From positions 1 through 64,000 of the forward strand of contig CAVRUN010000012.1 of assembly GCA_963724435.1 (NCBI GenBank): a DNA stretch of 64,000 bases. Reading direction: 5' to 3'. This DNA is from AP-15 sp963724435. Lineage in GTDB: Bacteria > Pseudomonadota > Alphaproteobacteria > ATCC43930 > CGMCC-115725. A program made the translations under genes and the position numbers. Positions 27,317 to 37,900 of this stretch are shown piece by piece (within the stretch, counting starts at the first letter, position 1; every line of letters starts with the position of its first letter). Under the pieces are notes generated by a model that was not told where the DNA came from, did no database searches, and worked only from the letters and a program-made list of their open reading frames with translations.

Positions 27317-29086
27317 TTACCGGGGCTGGCTTATAGGCGGCATGATCAGGATGCCTGGATCAACCAGCACGGCTTGGATGCGCTCCAGCATTGGCTGGGC
27401 TGCTTCAATGATTTGGCCGAGCGCCGTCACCCCGATGTCGTCGTCCTCGCGTTCCTTGCCCGTCAGGCGCTCGTAAACGTAGTCTGCCAGGCTCTGTTCG
27501 CGGGGAAAGACCGTCATCTGGATCGGCGCGTCGGGTGAGATATTCGCGGCCTGTTTGGCAAGGCGGAGCGCGACTTCGTAGCCGCCCAACGCATCGACCA
27601 GCCCGTTTTTCTTGGCTTCTTCACCCGACCAGACACGGCCCTGCGCGACTGCTTCGACCGCATCCGGGGTCAAGTGGCGGCCGGACGCGACATGGTCTTT
27701 GAACCCTTGATAGGTTGCATCGAGCAACGCCTGCAGCCGCGCGCGGGCCGTCGGCGTAAATTCCGAGGTGGCGCTCAACATTGCAGCGTTGGCGCCAAAT
27801 TGCGCGGCGTCGGTCGAGACGCCGATCTTATTTAACAAATCTGCGACGACGAGTTTGCCGGCGAGCACGCCGATCGACCCGGTCAACGTCGCCGGTTCGG
27901 CAACGATTTTATCGGCGGGTGCGGCGACATAATATCCGCCCGAGCCTGCGACGCTGCCCATGGAAACAATGACCGGCTTGCCGCGCTCGCGGGCGAACAC
28001 GACATCGTGCCAGATCGTCTCCGAGGCAACGACCGACCCGCCAGGGCTGTCGATACGGAACAGTATCGCGCGGACCTTTGGGTCGCGCACCGCGGCGCGA
28101 AATGCCCGCGTCATGTCATTGGCGGCCATTTCGTCGGATCGGGTCAAAGGGTTGTTCGCGGTGCCACCGCGAACGATCAGCCCCGATCCATAGATCAGCG
28201 CTATTCGCTCGCCCTTGCGATATGGCCGACCGGCGCCGTCGAGATAGGCTGAGAGCCCGGTGATTTCGGCACGCGAGCCGGCACGTTTGTGGGCTGCGCT
28301 GATCGCGTCGTCACGATAGCCGAGACGGTCCACGAGTTTCGTCTGCAAAGCTTCGCTGGCGAGCAGCGGCGCATGGTCGATTGCGCTACGAACTGCCTCC
28401 GGCGACAATTTCCGTGCCTGGGCGATCCCGACTACGACCTGTCCTGCAACTGAGCTCAGCAAATCTTCGACCTCTTCGCGCTGCGGCGGGGTCATCTTGG
28501 TTTCGGTTAGGATGTTCGCGGCGGATTTGTATTTGCCACGGTGGTCGAATTCAGGCGCGACACCGATTTTGTCGAGCGTGCCTTTGAAAAAGGTGGCCTC
28601 GGAATAGAGCCCCGTCAGGCCGAGGCTGCCCATCGGCTGCAACCAGATCTCGTCAAAGGCGGTTGCCAAATAATAGGGACGGGTTCCGGCGCCGAACTCG
28701 CCAAAACTGTCGGCAAAGGCGATGGCGAACTTGCCCTTGGCCCGAAAGGCGGCGATGGCGTCGCGCACCTGCTGCGCGTCGGCGAGCGCGATTTGGTCAT
28801 CGCCAATGCGAGCGAGGATGCCTTTGACGCGGGGATCGGCTCCGCCTGCTTCGAGCGCGTCGAGGAACTCCCGCAATCTCGGCTTTTCGCCCAAGATCAG
28901 CCGCCGCCAGCCTTCTTGCGGGGGGCCTTCGGCGAGACCGCGGGTCAGGTCGGCGGACAAGATGATCCGCTCGGGAAGCTGTGGCTTGCCTGGCTCCAGC
29001 CGGGCGACAACGACAGCGATGGCGACTATACCGAGAAGGGCTAGAAACCCGAACGTTGCGAGAAAGCCGACCAGAAAGCGGCGCAT
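27317..29086 (-). CDS. sppA: Signal peptide peptidase SppA, long (67K) type
   Basis: A 589-residue membrane-anchored Ser-Lys protease that digests cleaved signal peptides. One N-terminal transmembrane helix (about 5-29) precedes two tandem protease-like domains. The catalytic Lys187 lies in GKYKSAANIL of the first domain and Ser382 in MGSVAGSGGYYVA of the second, as in the E. coli-type enzyme. Length suits this class. Its ATG lies three bases beyond the aroC stop, so it is the third gene of the fabI-aroC-sppA unit. Confidence 0.95.
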   Translation of the reverse strand: MRRFLVGFLATFGFLALLGIVAIAVVVARLEPGKPQLPERIILSADLTRGLAEGPPQEGWRRLILGEKPRLREFLDALEAGGADPRVKGILARIGDDQIALADAQQVRDAIAAFRAKGKFAIAFADSFGEFGAGTRPYYLATAFDEIWLQPMGSLGLTGLYSEATFFKGTLDKIGVAPEFDHRGKYKSAANILTETKMTPPQREEVEDLLSSVAGQVVVGIAQARKLSPEAVRSAIDHAPLLASEALQTKLVDRLGYRDDAISAAHKRAGSRAEITGLSAYLDGAGRPYRKGERIALIYGSGLIVRGGTANNPLTRSDEMAANDMTRAFRAAVRDPKVRAILFRIDSPGGSVVASETIWHDVVFARERGKPVIVSMGSVAGSGGYYVAAPADKIVAEPATLTGSIGVLAGKLVVADLLNKIGVSTDAAQFGANAAMLSATSEFTPTARARLQALLDATYQGFKDHVASGRHLTPDAVEAVAQGRVWSGEEAKKNGLVDALGGYEVALRLAKQAANISPDAPIQMTVFPREQSLADYVYERLTGKEREDDDIGVTALGQIIEAAQPMLERIQAVLVDPGILIMPPISQPR

Positions 29087-29089
29087 TGC

Positions 29090-30166
29090 TCAGAGTTCAC
29101 CGCCGATGGCGCGATGGCGCAGCAGGTGATCGGCCAGCACGCAGGCGACCATTGCCTCGCCGACCGGCACCGCGCGGATGCCGACGCAGGGATCGTGGCG
29201 GCCATGGGTCGCGATCTCGACCTCGTTGCCATCGGTGTCGACGGTGCGCATCGGCGTCAGGATCGAACTGGTCGGCTTGACCGCAAAACGGACGACGATG
29301 TCCTGCCCAGTCGAGATCCCGCCGAGGATGCCGCCAGCGTTGTTCGACAGGAAGACGACCTGTCCCTCGGCCATCCGCATTTCGTCGGCGTTGTCCTCGC
29401 CGCGCAGTGCCGCCGCGCCAAACCCGGCGCCGATCTCGACGCCTTTGACCGCATTTATTGTCATCAACCCTCGGGCAAGATCGCCATCGAGCTTGTCATA
29501 GATCGGCTCGCCGAGACCGGCCGGGACGCCTGAGGCGACGATTTCAATCACCGCACCCGCCGATGAACCGGCTTTGCGGACGCCATCGAGATAATCCGCC
29601 CAGTAGAGCGCCATGGCCGCATCAGGGCACCAGAACGGATTTTCTTCAACCGCCCGCCAGTCCCAGGTGCTGCGGTCAATCGCATGCGGACCGATCTGCA
29701 CCAGTGCACCGCGGATCGTCACGGCGGGACCGAGGATCGCCCGGGCGACGGCGCCCGCGGCGACCCGCGAGGCGGTCTCGCGCGCCGAGGCGCGGCCACC
29801 CCCGCGATAGTCGCGAACGCCGTACTTTTTCCAGTACGTGTAGTCGGCATGGCCGGGGCGAAAGCGATCGGCGATGTTGCGGTAATCTTTGGAGCGCTGG
29901 TCGGTGTTTTCGATCAGCAACTGGATCGGGGTGCCGGTTGTCACTCCGTCGAAGACGCCGCTCAAGATGCGGACGAGGTCTTCCTCTCGCCGCTGCGTCG
30001 TAAAGCGCGATTGTCCGGGTTTGCGCTTGTCTAGCCAGCGCTGGATGTCAGGCTCGGCGAGCGGCAGGCGAGGTGGAACACCGTCGATGACGACGCCGAT
30101 CGCGGGGCCGTGGCTTTCGCCCCAGGTCGTGAACCGGAACAGGGTTCCAGAAGAATTGCCCGCCAT
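29090..30166 (-). CDS. aroC: Chorismate synthase
   Basis: A 358-residue enzyme of the shikimate pathway that converts 5-enolpyruvylshikimate-3-phosphate to chorismate using reduced FMN. Signatures are LFRFTTWGESHGPAIGVVIDGVP, the RPGHADYTYWKKYGVRDYRGGGRASARETA stretch (positions about 104-133, with the RGGGRSSARET-type motif) and FLSNNAGGILGGISTGQDI. It is full length and essential in most bacteria. It lies 28 bases downstream of fabI and directly upstream of sppA. Confidence 0.97.
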   Translation of the reverse strand: MAGNSSGTLFRFTTWGESHGPAIGVVIDGVPPRLPLAEPDIQRWLDKRKPGQSRFTTQRREEDLVRILSGVFDGVTTGTPIQLLIENTDQRSKDYRNIADRFRPGHADYTYWKKYGVRDYRGGGRASARETASRVAAGAVARAILGPAVTIRGALVQIGPHAIDRSTWDWRAVEENPFWCPDAAMALYWADYLDGVRKAGSSAGAVIEIVASGVPAGLGEPIYDKLDGDLARGLMTINAVKGVEIGAGFGAAALRGEDNADEMRMAEGQVVFLSNNAGGILGGISTGQDIVVRFAVKPTSSILTPMRTVDTDGNEVEIATHGRHDPCVGIRAVPVGEAMVACVLADHLLRHRAIGGEL

Positions 30167-30194
30167 GTCTGCTGCGCCCGATCCCTCGAAATCC

Positions 30195-31001
30195 TCACAC
30201 GACTGAGATATCGGGGGCGTCGACCGCCTTCATACCGACCACGTGATAGCCGCAATCGATGTGATGCACCTCGCCGCTGACCCCGGCCGACAAATCACTC
30301 AGCAAATAGAGCGCGCCCCCGCCAACATCCTCGATCGTGACGTTGCGTTTCAGGGGTGAGTTCAACTGGTTCCATTTCAGGATGTAGCGGAAATCACCGA
30401 TGCCGGAAGCAGCCAAGGTCTTGATCGGTCCCGCCGAGATGGCATTGACGCGGATATTGTCGCCGCCGAGATCGACCGCCAGATAACGCACGCTTGCCTC
30501 GAGCGCCGCCTTGGCGACGCCCATCACGTTATAGTGCGGCATCACCCGTTCGGCCCCCGAATAGGTCAGGGTCAACAGGCTGCCGCCCTCGGTCATCAGC
30601 GGCGCCGCCCGGCGACAAACCTCGGTGAAGGAGTAGCAGGAAATCTCCAGGGTGCGCAGAAAGTTGGATCGGGTCGTCTGCAGGTATTTCCCCTTCAACT
30701 CGTCCTTGTCGGAGAAGGCGATTGCGTGAACCAGGAAGTCGAGCCGGCCCCACTGCTGCGCTATCGCCGCAAACAGCGAATCGAGGCTTTCATCCGACGC
30801 AACATCGGCCTCGAGAACAAGGTTGCTGTCGACGCTTTGCGCCAGTGGCCGCACCCGCTTGCCAAGCGCCTCACCCTGATAGGTGAATGCCAGTGCCGCG
30901 CCATGTTCGTGCAGCGTCTTGGCAATTCCCCAAGCGATCGAACGCTCGTTTGCGACGCCCATAATCAGACCGCGTTTTCCCGCCATGAGCGGCATTGTCA
31001 T
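30195..31001 (-). CDS. fabI: Enoyl-[acyl-carrier-protein] reductase (NADH) FabI
   Basis: A 268-residue SDR-type enoyl-ACP reductase, the last step of each fatty-acid elongation cycle. The start ATG 31001 gives MTMPLMAGKRGLIMGVANERS, the family's usual N-terminus; the longer open frame upstream has no support. It shows VHAIAFSDKDEL, the active-site Tyr/Lys region (TYSGAERVMPHYNVMGVAKAALE at about 155-178) and the substrate loop NAISAGPIKTLAASGI. It is divergent from brkB and heads the fabI-aroC-sppA series. Confidence 0.95.
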   Translation of the reverse strand: MTMPLMAGKRGLIMGVANERSIAWGIAKTLHEHGAALAFTYQGEALGKRVRPLAQSVDSNLVLEADVASDESLDSLFAAIAQQWGRLDFLVHAIAFSDKDELKGKYLQTTRSNFLRTLEISCYSFTEVCRRAAPLMTEGGSLLTLTYSGAERVMPHYNVMGVAKAALEASVRYLAVDLGGDNIRVNAISAGPIKTLAASGIGDFRYILKWNQLNSPLKRNVTIEDVGGGALYLLSDLSAGVSGEVHHIDCGYHVVGMKAVDAPDISVV

Positions 31002-31153
31002 CACCGTTTCTCGTATTGCGAAACATCCTGTACTAGGGTGCGGGAGGAGGCCAAGGGTTACGTCTCCCAAATGGCGCTGGCGCCGTGGCGGCCAGGCGGA
31101 TAATTGCTCGGCGTTGGTCTGTTTACCAGATAAGACGCTGTGAGGTGCGGCGA

Positions 31154-32515
31154 ATGTTGACTGAGGCGGAAAAGCGTCGAACAAGCCGACGTCGCCGCGC
31201 GTTGCGCCAGGCCGGCTCCGCTGCCGGTGCGTTCACCCTCTATTCCCTGCGCCGCTTTAACGCCGATGGCTGCTTCGCCGCCTCTGGCGCGCTGAGCTAC
31301 GCCGCGCTTGTGTCGCTGGTGCCGCTCGCGGTCATCGGTCTCGGCACCCTTTCAGTTCTCCCGGTCTTCAGTCAGCTGCACGATCAGATTCTGGCGCTGG
31401 TCTTTAAGTATTTCGTACCCTCGATTGGCGAGCAGGCGGGCTGGTGGTTTCGAGCCTTTGCCAATTCGGCAGCCCAGACGACCGCAATCGGCGTCGTCGG
31501 CATCGCCGCCACCGGGGTCCTCCTGCTGGCCACCGTCGAGGACCAGCTGAACCTGATCTGGCGGGTGACGTCGCCGCGTCCCTGGGGACAGCGGGTGCTC
31601 GCTTATTGGGCACTGATCACGCTCGGCCCCCTCCTTGTCGGACTGAGCCTGTCATTGTCGACCTATTTCGAGGTTGCCGCGCGCCGGGCGGGTTTTGGTC
31701 AGGAAGCCTTTCAGTGGCTCGAAAGCGGCTGGCTGCACGGGGTGGCGCGAACGATCCCGGCGTTGCTCGAGTTTTCGGCGGCAACTTTGCTCTACTGGTT
31801 GATCCCGAACTGTGCGGTGCGCTGGCGCGACGCGGCCCGCGGTGCGCTGGTCGCAACAGCGGCGATCGAAATCCTCAAGATCGGGTTCGCGATCTATATC
31901 GGCGCGATGTCCTACTACCAAACCGTTTACGGCGCGCTCGCGGCAATCCCGATCTTCCTACTATGGATGTATATTTCGTGGATGGCGGTGCTGCTCGGCG
32001 CCGAGGTCGCTGCGGCATTGCCGCTGTGGCGCATTGACGAGCGCGTCGGCAAAACGTCCGCGGGGGGCGTGCGGCTCGGACTCAGCCTTGCCTTACTCGC
32101 GTCTCTGGTGCGGGCGCAGCGCACCGGCGCGGCGCGGACAACTCAGGAACTTGCTGTCGAGCTCGGGGTTGCGACGACGGTTATCGACGAACACATGGAG
32201 CCGCTTGCGACTGCGGGTTTTGTCGCCCATACGCAATCCGGAAGCTGGGTGTTGGCGTGGAATCCCGAGACGGCAACCTTGCGCGACCTATATGATGCGC
32301 TGCAATTGCCGTTTGCCGGGAGCTGGCTGGGCAACGCGTCCGCGCCATGGCAGCGGCTGATTGAGCCGGCGATCAGGCGGATCGTCAGAGCCGAGGCCGC
32401 AGCGGCGCAATTGACGATCGCCTCCCTGATTGGCGAGACCGCCGAGGGAGCTGTCCGCCATGGCAGCCGGTCGCGTGCTGCCGAGGAATTCGCGGAGAAG
32501 ATCGGATCTCGATAA
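31154..32515 (+). CDS. YihY/BrkB-family inner-membrane protein
   Basis: A 453-residue protein with six predicted transmembrane helices in the first 300 residues (ASGALSYAALVSLVPLAVIGLG, AIGVVGIAATGVLLLATVEDQ..., YGALAAIPIFLLWMYISWMAVLLGAEVAA). This is the YihY/BrkB fold. ATG 31154 follows GAGGTGCGG. The cytosolic C-terminal 150 residues include a winged-helix-like part (TTQELAVELGVATTVIDEHMEPLATAG), found in longer members. The function is not settled; it is often annotated as a former ribonuclease BN. First gene of a brkB-pdxH-CDF-SDR string. Confidence 0.92.
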   Translation: MLTEAEKRRTSRRRRALRQAGSAAGAFTLYSLRRFNADGCFAASGALSYAALVSLVPLAVIGLGTLSVLPVFSQLHDQILALVFKYFVPSIGEQAGWWFRAFANSAAQTTAIGVVGIAATGVLLLATVEDQLNLIWRVTSPRPWGQRVLAYWALITLGPLLVGLSLSLSTYFEVAARRAGFGQEAFQWLESGWLHGVARTIPALLEFSAATLLYWLIPNCAVRWRDAARGALVATAAIEILKIGFAIYIGAMSYYQTVYGALAAIPIFLLWMYISWMAVLLGAEVAAALPLWRIDERVGKTSAGGVRLGLSLALLASLVRAQRTGAARTTQELAVELGVATTVIDEHMEPLATAGFVAHTQSGSWVLAWNPETATLRDLYDALQLPFAGSWLGNASAPWQRLIEPAIRRIVRAEAAAAQLTIASLIGETAEGAVRHGSRSRAAEEFAEKIGSR

Positions 32516-32531
32516 GGGGCGGGTTTAGCTG

Positions 32532-33119
32532 ATGGACGAAATCACCGAAACCGAACCGTTCGCCCCATTCGAGCGCTGGTTTGCCGAAGCCACGGCGCGC
32601 GAGGCGGACCCCACTGCGATGACCGTCGCGACTGCGACCCCGAACGGGGTCCCGTCGGCGCGCGCCGTGCTGCTAAAGGGCTTCGATCAACGCGGCTTCG
32701 TGTTCTATACTAATCTTGAAAGCCGAAAATCAAAAGAGCTGGCCCACAACCCGCGTGCCGCACTATGCTTTTTCTGGCCGCTGCTGCGGCGCCAGGTGAG
32801 GGTCGAGGGCACCGTCGAGCCGGTGTCGGCCGCGGAAGCCGATGCCTATTTCGGCAGCCGCGCGCGCGAGAGCCGGATCGGCGCTTGGGCATCCGACCAA
32901 TCGCGGCCGCTCCCTAACCGGGCCACGCTCGAACAGCGGGTCGAGGCGGTGGCTCGGCGGTTTGTCGATGCCGACGTGCCGAGGCCGCCCTTTTGGTCGG
33001 GCTTTCGGGTGGCGGCGCAACGGATCGAGTTCTGGCAGGAGCGCCCCTCGCGCCTGCATGACCGCTGGTTGTTTGTTCGCGAGGGCGATGAATGGCGACG
33101 GGAGCGGCTTTTCCCCTGA
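32532..33119 (+). CDS. pdxH: Pyridoxamine 5'-phosphate oxidase
   Basis: A 195-residue FMN enzyme that oxidises pyridoxine/pyridoxamine 5'-phosphate to pyridoxal phosphate. Typical motifs are AMTVATATPNGVPSARAVLLKGFDQRGFVFYTN (about 27-60), SRKSKELAHNPRAALCFFW, the QSRPLPNR loop and the C-terminal RLHDRWLFVREGDEWRRERLFP. Length is normal. It begins 16 bases after brkB and overlaps the CDF gene by 28 bases. Confidence 0.96.
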   Translation: MDEITETEPFAPFERWFAEATAREADPTAMTVATATPNGVPSARAVLLKGFDQRGFVFYTNLESRKSKELAHNPRAALCFFWPLLRRQVRVEGTVEPVSAAEADAYFGSRARESRIGAWASDQSRPLPNRATLEQRVEAVARRFVDADVPRPPFWSGFRVAAQRIEFWQERPSRLHDRWLFVREGDEWRRERLFP

Positions 33120-34036
33120 TCTACGGCCCGGAAGCCGACCGGCTGCGGCGGCGGGCGACCTATGCCTCGGTTGCGGTTGCCGCGTTGCTGATCGCGGTCA
33201 AGTTCGGGGCGTGGCTTGAGACTGGGTCGGTCGCGCTGTTGTCGAGCGTCATCGACTCGCTGCTCGACGCGGCGGCGGCGGTCATCAATCTGATAGCAGT
33301 GCGCCATGCCCTGACGCCGGCCGATCGCGAGCATCGCTTTGGCCACGGCAAGGCGGAACCGCTGGCCGTTCTCGGGCAGTCGGCCTTTATCACCGGCAGC
33401 GCCTTGCTATTGCTGGCCGAAGCCGTGCGCCGATTGATCGACCCACTTCCTATCCACAACCCGCCGCTCGGCATCGTGGTCATGGTCTTCTCGATCATCG
33501 TGACCGTGGCGCTCGTGCTCTATCAGCGGCATGTCGTGCGTCGGACTGGCTCGATCGCGATCAGCGCCGACGAACTGCACTATCGCAGCGACGTAGTTCT
33601 GAACCTCGGCGTCATCGCCGCCCTGACTCTGGGCGCGCTTTTCGGGCTCCGCATTCTCGACCCGTTGTTCGGCGCAGCGATCGGCATCTGGATTATCTGG
33701 TCGGCGACAGGGCTGGCGCGGCTTTCGCTGGTGCAGCTGATGGACGAGGAGCTGCCCGATGACGAGCGCGAGAAAATCCGCGGAATCGCCCAGTCTCATC
33801 CCGAGGTAACTGCGGCGCACGATCTGCGAACCCGGGTCGCGGGACCAACAGCCTTTATTCAGATCCACATCGAAATGGACGGTGCGATGAGCCTGATCCG
33901 AGCGCATGAAGTTTCGGATGGGGTCGAGGCGAGGCTGCGCGCCGCCTATCCCAACGCCGAGATCATCATTCACCAGGACCCGGAGGGAATCGAAGAGCCG
34001 CGCTCGAATTTTCCGCGACGGGTCGCGGCGCGATGA
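33092..34036 (+). CDS. Cation diffusion facilitator (CDF) metal exporter
   Basis: A 314-residue CDF-family transporter exporting Zn2+/Fe2+/Mn2+-type cations by proton antiport. It has six transmembrane helices. Metal-site motifs are SSVIDSLLDAAAAVINL (TM2; D-x-x-x-D) and ISADELHYRSDVVLNL (TM5; H-x-x-x-D). RFGHGKAEPLAVLGQS is the usual TM2-TM3 loop and a cytosolic domain follows (DLRTRVAGPTAFIQIHIEMDG, HEVSDGVE). The start overlaps pdxH by 28 bases and the stop overlaps the SDR start by 4, so all three are coupled. Confidence 0.95.
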   Translation: MATGAAFPLIYGPEADRLRRRATYASVAVAALLIAVKFGAWLETGSVALLSSVIDSLLDAAAAVINLIAVRHALTPADREHRFGHGKAEPLAVLGQSAFITGSALLLLAEAVRRLIDPLPIHNPPLGIVVMVFSIIVTVALVLYQRHVVRRTGSIAISADELHYRSDVVLNLGVIAALTLGALFGLRILDPLFGAAIGIWIIWSATGLARLSLVQLMDEELPDDEREKIRGIAQSHPEVTAAHDLRTRVAGPTAFIQIHIEMDGAMSLIRAHEVSDGVEARLRAAYPNAEIIIHQDPEGIEEPRSNFPRRVAAR

Positions 34037-34770
34037 GCAGCGAACGCAAGGTCCTGTTGTTGACCGGCGCCAGCCGGGGCATCGGTCATGCTACGGTCCA
34101 GCGCTTCAGCGACGCCGGATGGCGCATCATCACCTGCTCGCGTGACGCAGTACCGCCCGAGTGCAAGCGCGACCCAAACTGGAGCCACCACATCACCGCG
34201 GATCTCGGCGACCCCGCGGATCTCGACCATTTTGTCGCCGAGGCCAAGGACCACATCGATGGCCCGCTGCACGCGCTGGTGAACAATGCCGGAGTTTCAC
34301 CAAAATCGCCGACAAAGGAGCGCCTCGGTACGCTCAACGGCGACCTCGAAGATTGGCACCGGGTGTTTCACCTGAACTTCTTTGTGCCATTGACCCTGTC
34401 GCGTGCGTTTGCGCCGGCATTGGCGCGCGGCAAGGGAGCGATCGTCAACATCACCTCGATCGCCGGGCATATGGTGCATCCCTTCGCCGGCTCGGCTTAT
34501 GCGACGTCGAAAGCGGCATTGTCGGCCCTGACGCGCGAGATGGCGGCGGATTTCGCCAAGATCGGTGTGCGCGTCAACGCCGTTGCTCCGGGTGAGATCG
34601 AGACCGCGATGCTGTCGCCCGAAACCGCCGTGCTGTTACCCCGCATTCCGTTGAACCGGCTCGGCATCCCACAAGACGTCGCAGGCACCATATTTTTTCT
34701 GTGCAGCGACGACGCCGCCTACGTCACCGGCACCGAAATCTCGGTCAATGGCGGCCAGCACATCTATTGA
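34033..34770 (+). CDS. SDR-family NAD(P)-dependent oxidoreductase
   Basis: A 245-residue classical short-chain dehydrogenase: LLLTGASRGIGHATVQRF, ALVNNAGVSP, catalytic Ser in IVNITSIAG, Tyr-Lys in SAYATSKAALSAL, and NAVAPGEIETAML. Its ATG overlaps the CDF stop (ATGA). The substrate is unknown. It is the last gene of the brkB-pdxH-CDF-SDR string. Confidence 0.94.
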   Translation: MSSERKVLLLTGASRGIGHATVQRFSDAGWRIITCSRDAVPPECKRDPNWSHHITADLGDPADLDHFVAEAKDHIDGPLHALVNNAGVSPKSPTKERLGTLNGDLEDWHRVFHLNFFVPLTLSRAFAPALARGKGAIVNITSIAGHMVHPFAGSAYATSKAALSALTREMAADFAKIGVRVNAVAPGEIETAMLSPETAVLLPRIPLNRLGIPQDVAGTIFFLCSDDAAYVTGTEISVNGGQHIY

Positions 34771-34918
34771 ACAAAGCGCAGGCGCCGCTCGACAGGGGTT
34801 TTAAGCCCGTTTGCGACGTCTGCGACGACGAGGCCGGCACTAGCAGCTTCGGGCGGGCGAGGGTCGGACGCGGTGGCAATTGGCGTTGGCGCGAGGATAC
34901 AGAGTTGTCCCGGAGCGG

Positions 34919-37900
34919 TCATTGCGCGGCTTCCAGCGCTGGGCTCTCGGCCCGTCCCGTTCGGATGAAATTTCGCAGCACGCGGCAGAACTCGTCGGTC
35001 GCCGAGAACATTGGGAGGTGCCCCGCGCCATCGAAGAGGTACAGCTGCGCGCCGGGAATGCGCGAGGCGATGAACTCGCTCAGGGTCCAGGGTTTCTGCC
35101 GGTCCTCGCGGCCATGCGCGACCAGTACCGGGACGGCGAGCGATCCCAGCAACGGGGCGATATCGCGACCCGGATCGGGGTCGCCAAAGAAGCTCAGAGT
35201 CGTTTGCCTCGGCAGCCGGCGCCAGCGTTCGGCCGAAAGCCGCCGCAGTTCAGCCTCCTCCGGTCGGCTATAACAAGATTCCGCCACCAGCTCGATTAAC
35301 TCCTCCAGTGCGCCCGGGTCTTCCAGTGCACCCGGGCTTTCGTGCAGCGCACCGCGGCCAATAATTTCGTCACGCCGCCTGGCGAATTCGGGATCGCGGA
35401 CCTGGAAGCCATCCGGCAGAGGACCCCTCCAATCCGCACCGACCACCATCAGCTTGCAAACCGATTGCGGGTGATTGGCTGCCAGCTGCAGCACCAGGGC
35501 GGACGCGGCCGATATGCCCACGGCAATGACCGGAGCCGCCGCGGCTGTTTCGATGATGGCGGCGAGGTCCTCCATATGATTGAGAGTCCCGTAGGGACGC
35601 ACTAGCGGGTCGGATCGGCCGGCGCCCCGGCAGTCGACGGTGATAATGCGGAACTCCTGGCACAATTGCTCGACGATCGGCTGAAAGACGGAGAGTCCGT
35701 AATGGATAGGGTTGATAAAGACGATCGCTTGCTCGCCGGTCCCGTGCTCGTAAAAGGCGATCCGCGCCCCGTCCCGCTCGGCGTAGTCGATGCGGTGCAT
35801 GCGGTTCTGCGCATTGCGGCGATCGGCATCGGCGTCGGCGAGCGCGGCCGCGCATTCGTAATAATTGTTTGCCCTGTCCAAGTCGTCGACGACCCCGGCC
35901 AAGTCGCCCAGCATCAGCAAACATTCGCGCTTTGTCTCGCGTACCGACGGCTCGGTCTCCTCGGCAGGTTGAGACATCAGCTTCAGGCACGCTTCGAGCT
36001 GAGAGACCGCTTCGCGGATGGCATTGCGCCCCTTGGCGAGCCGGCCGGCAGCCAGCAGGTAGGCCGCGGCGCGATCGCGCAAGCCGCATTCCATGAAGTG
36101 CTGCGCGAGGATTTCCGGCTGGCCGGCTACTGTCTCCGGGCGCAAGCGCTCGATCGCTTCGGCGATGCGCAGGTGCAGCTGCCGGCGGCGTGATCTGAGA
36201 AGCGTCGCGTAGGCGGCATCGCGTACCAGGGCGTGCTTGAAGGCGTAGACATGGCGAGGCGGCGTACCGTGCCTCTGGATCAGTTGTGCTTGGCGCAGCT
36301 GGTCCAGCGCGTCGGCCAGCAGCGGTTGCGAAAGATCGGCAACGGCGCCGACAATCTCCTCGTCAAATTCGCGGCCGATGCAGGCCGCGATCTGCGCCAC
36401 CTCGCGGGTCGGCGCCAGGCGCTCGGGTCGCGCCAGCAGCGAATCCTGCAATGTCTCGGGAATGGCGAGAGGTGGAAGCGCGTTGCGCAGCTCAAATGAC
36501 CCGTCGCCGCTCGCGCCGGCGAAGAGCCCCGAATTCGAGAACCGTCTTGGTCAATTCCTCGACGAAGAGCGGCACGCCCTCGGTGCGCGAAAGGATGGCC
36601 TCGCTGATGGCCGGCGGCAGAGCCCGGTCGCCGGTGGTGCGCTCGATCAACATCCGGGAGCCCGATCGGCCGAGGCGGTTGAGGCTGAGTGTCGTGGCAT
36701 GCAAATAGCGCGCCCAAGGCGCTATCCACTCCGGTCGGAGGGTCGCGACGAACAGCACCGGCAACTGGCGGAGCCGATCGGCGAAGCGGTCGAAGAACTC
36801 GCTCGTTGTCGGGTCGAGCCATTGCGCATCTTCCAGCACGACGAGCACTGGTTGGCGGTGCGCCAGCCCTTCCAGCTGGGCCAGCAAAACCGCGAAGACG
36901 CGCGCTTTCTTCTCCTGCGGCGTGCCGCCGGGAACCGGATAGCGGCCTTCGAGCGGCAGCCCCAGCAATTCGGCAACGGGTGGCACCGCGGAGGCCAGCG
37001 GTTCGCCGGCCTGGCCTAGAAGCGCTTCCAGATGCTCAAGCTTCGCCGACCACGTGTCGTCGCGCGAATAACCCGCTGCCCGCTCAAGTTGCGTGACTAT
37101 AGGCCAAAGAGCGCTGTTGACGTGATGCGGCGAACAGGAAAACCCGATCCGGGAGCAGGCCTCGCCCCGCAACCGCTCGCGCAATGCGAGGACGAGGCGC
37201 GACTTGCCGATACCAGCTTCACCCGATAGCAGCACCACCTGCCCCTCGCCGACCTTGGCGGTCTCCCACCGGTCGAGGAGCAGCGCCAGTTCCAGATCGC
37301 GGCCGATCAGCGGCCCGAGTTCCACGGTTCGCAGGGCCTCGAACCGACTTTCGGCTGCGGCCTCGCGGAGCACGTGGAAGACCGGGATTGGCGTCTCGAT
37401 TCCCCGAACCGGCTGCGGCCCCAACTCGACGAGGCTGAAGAGGCCGCCGAGGAGGCGACGGGTGCTCTCGGCGATGACGACCGCCCCGGGCGGGGCGAGC
37501 TGCTGTAGGCGTGCGGCGACGTTCGGAGTTCTCACCGACGACCGCTTCCTCCTGGGCCGCCCCTTCGCCGACAAGATCGCCAACAACCACCAGGCCGGTG
37601 GCGATTCCGACACGGGCGGTAAGCGCATGGTCGCCGCGTATATCGAGAGCCCCAACGGCCTGAACGATCGCCAGCCCGGCGCGCACCGCGCGCTCCGCCT
37701 CGTCCTCGTGCGCCCGCGGCCAGCCGAAATAGGCCAGCACCCCATCGCCCATCAGCTTAGCGACGTAGCCCTCGAAGCGCTTGACCCCCGCCGCGACCGC
37801 ATCGTGGTAGGCGGAAATGATTTCGCGCATGTCCTCCGGATCGAGGCGGGCCGAAAGCGCTGTCGAACCGGCGAGGTCGACGAACATCACCGTCAGATGA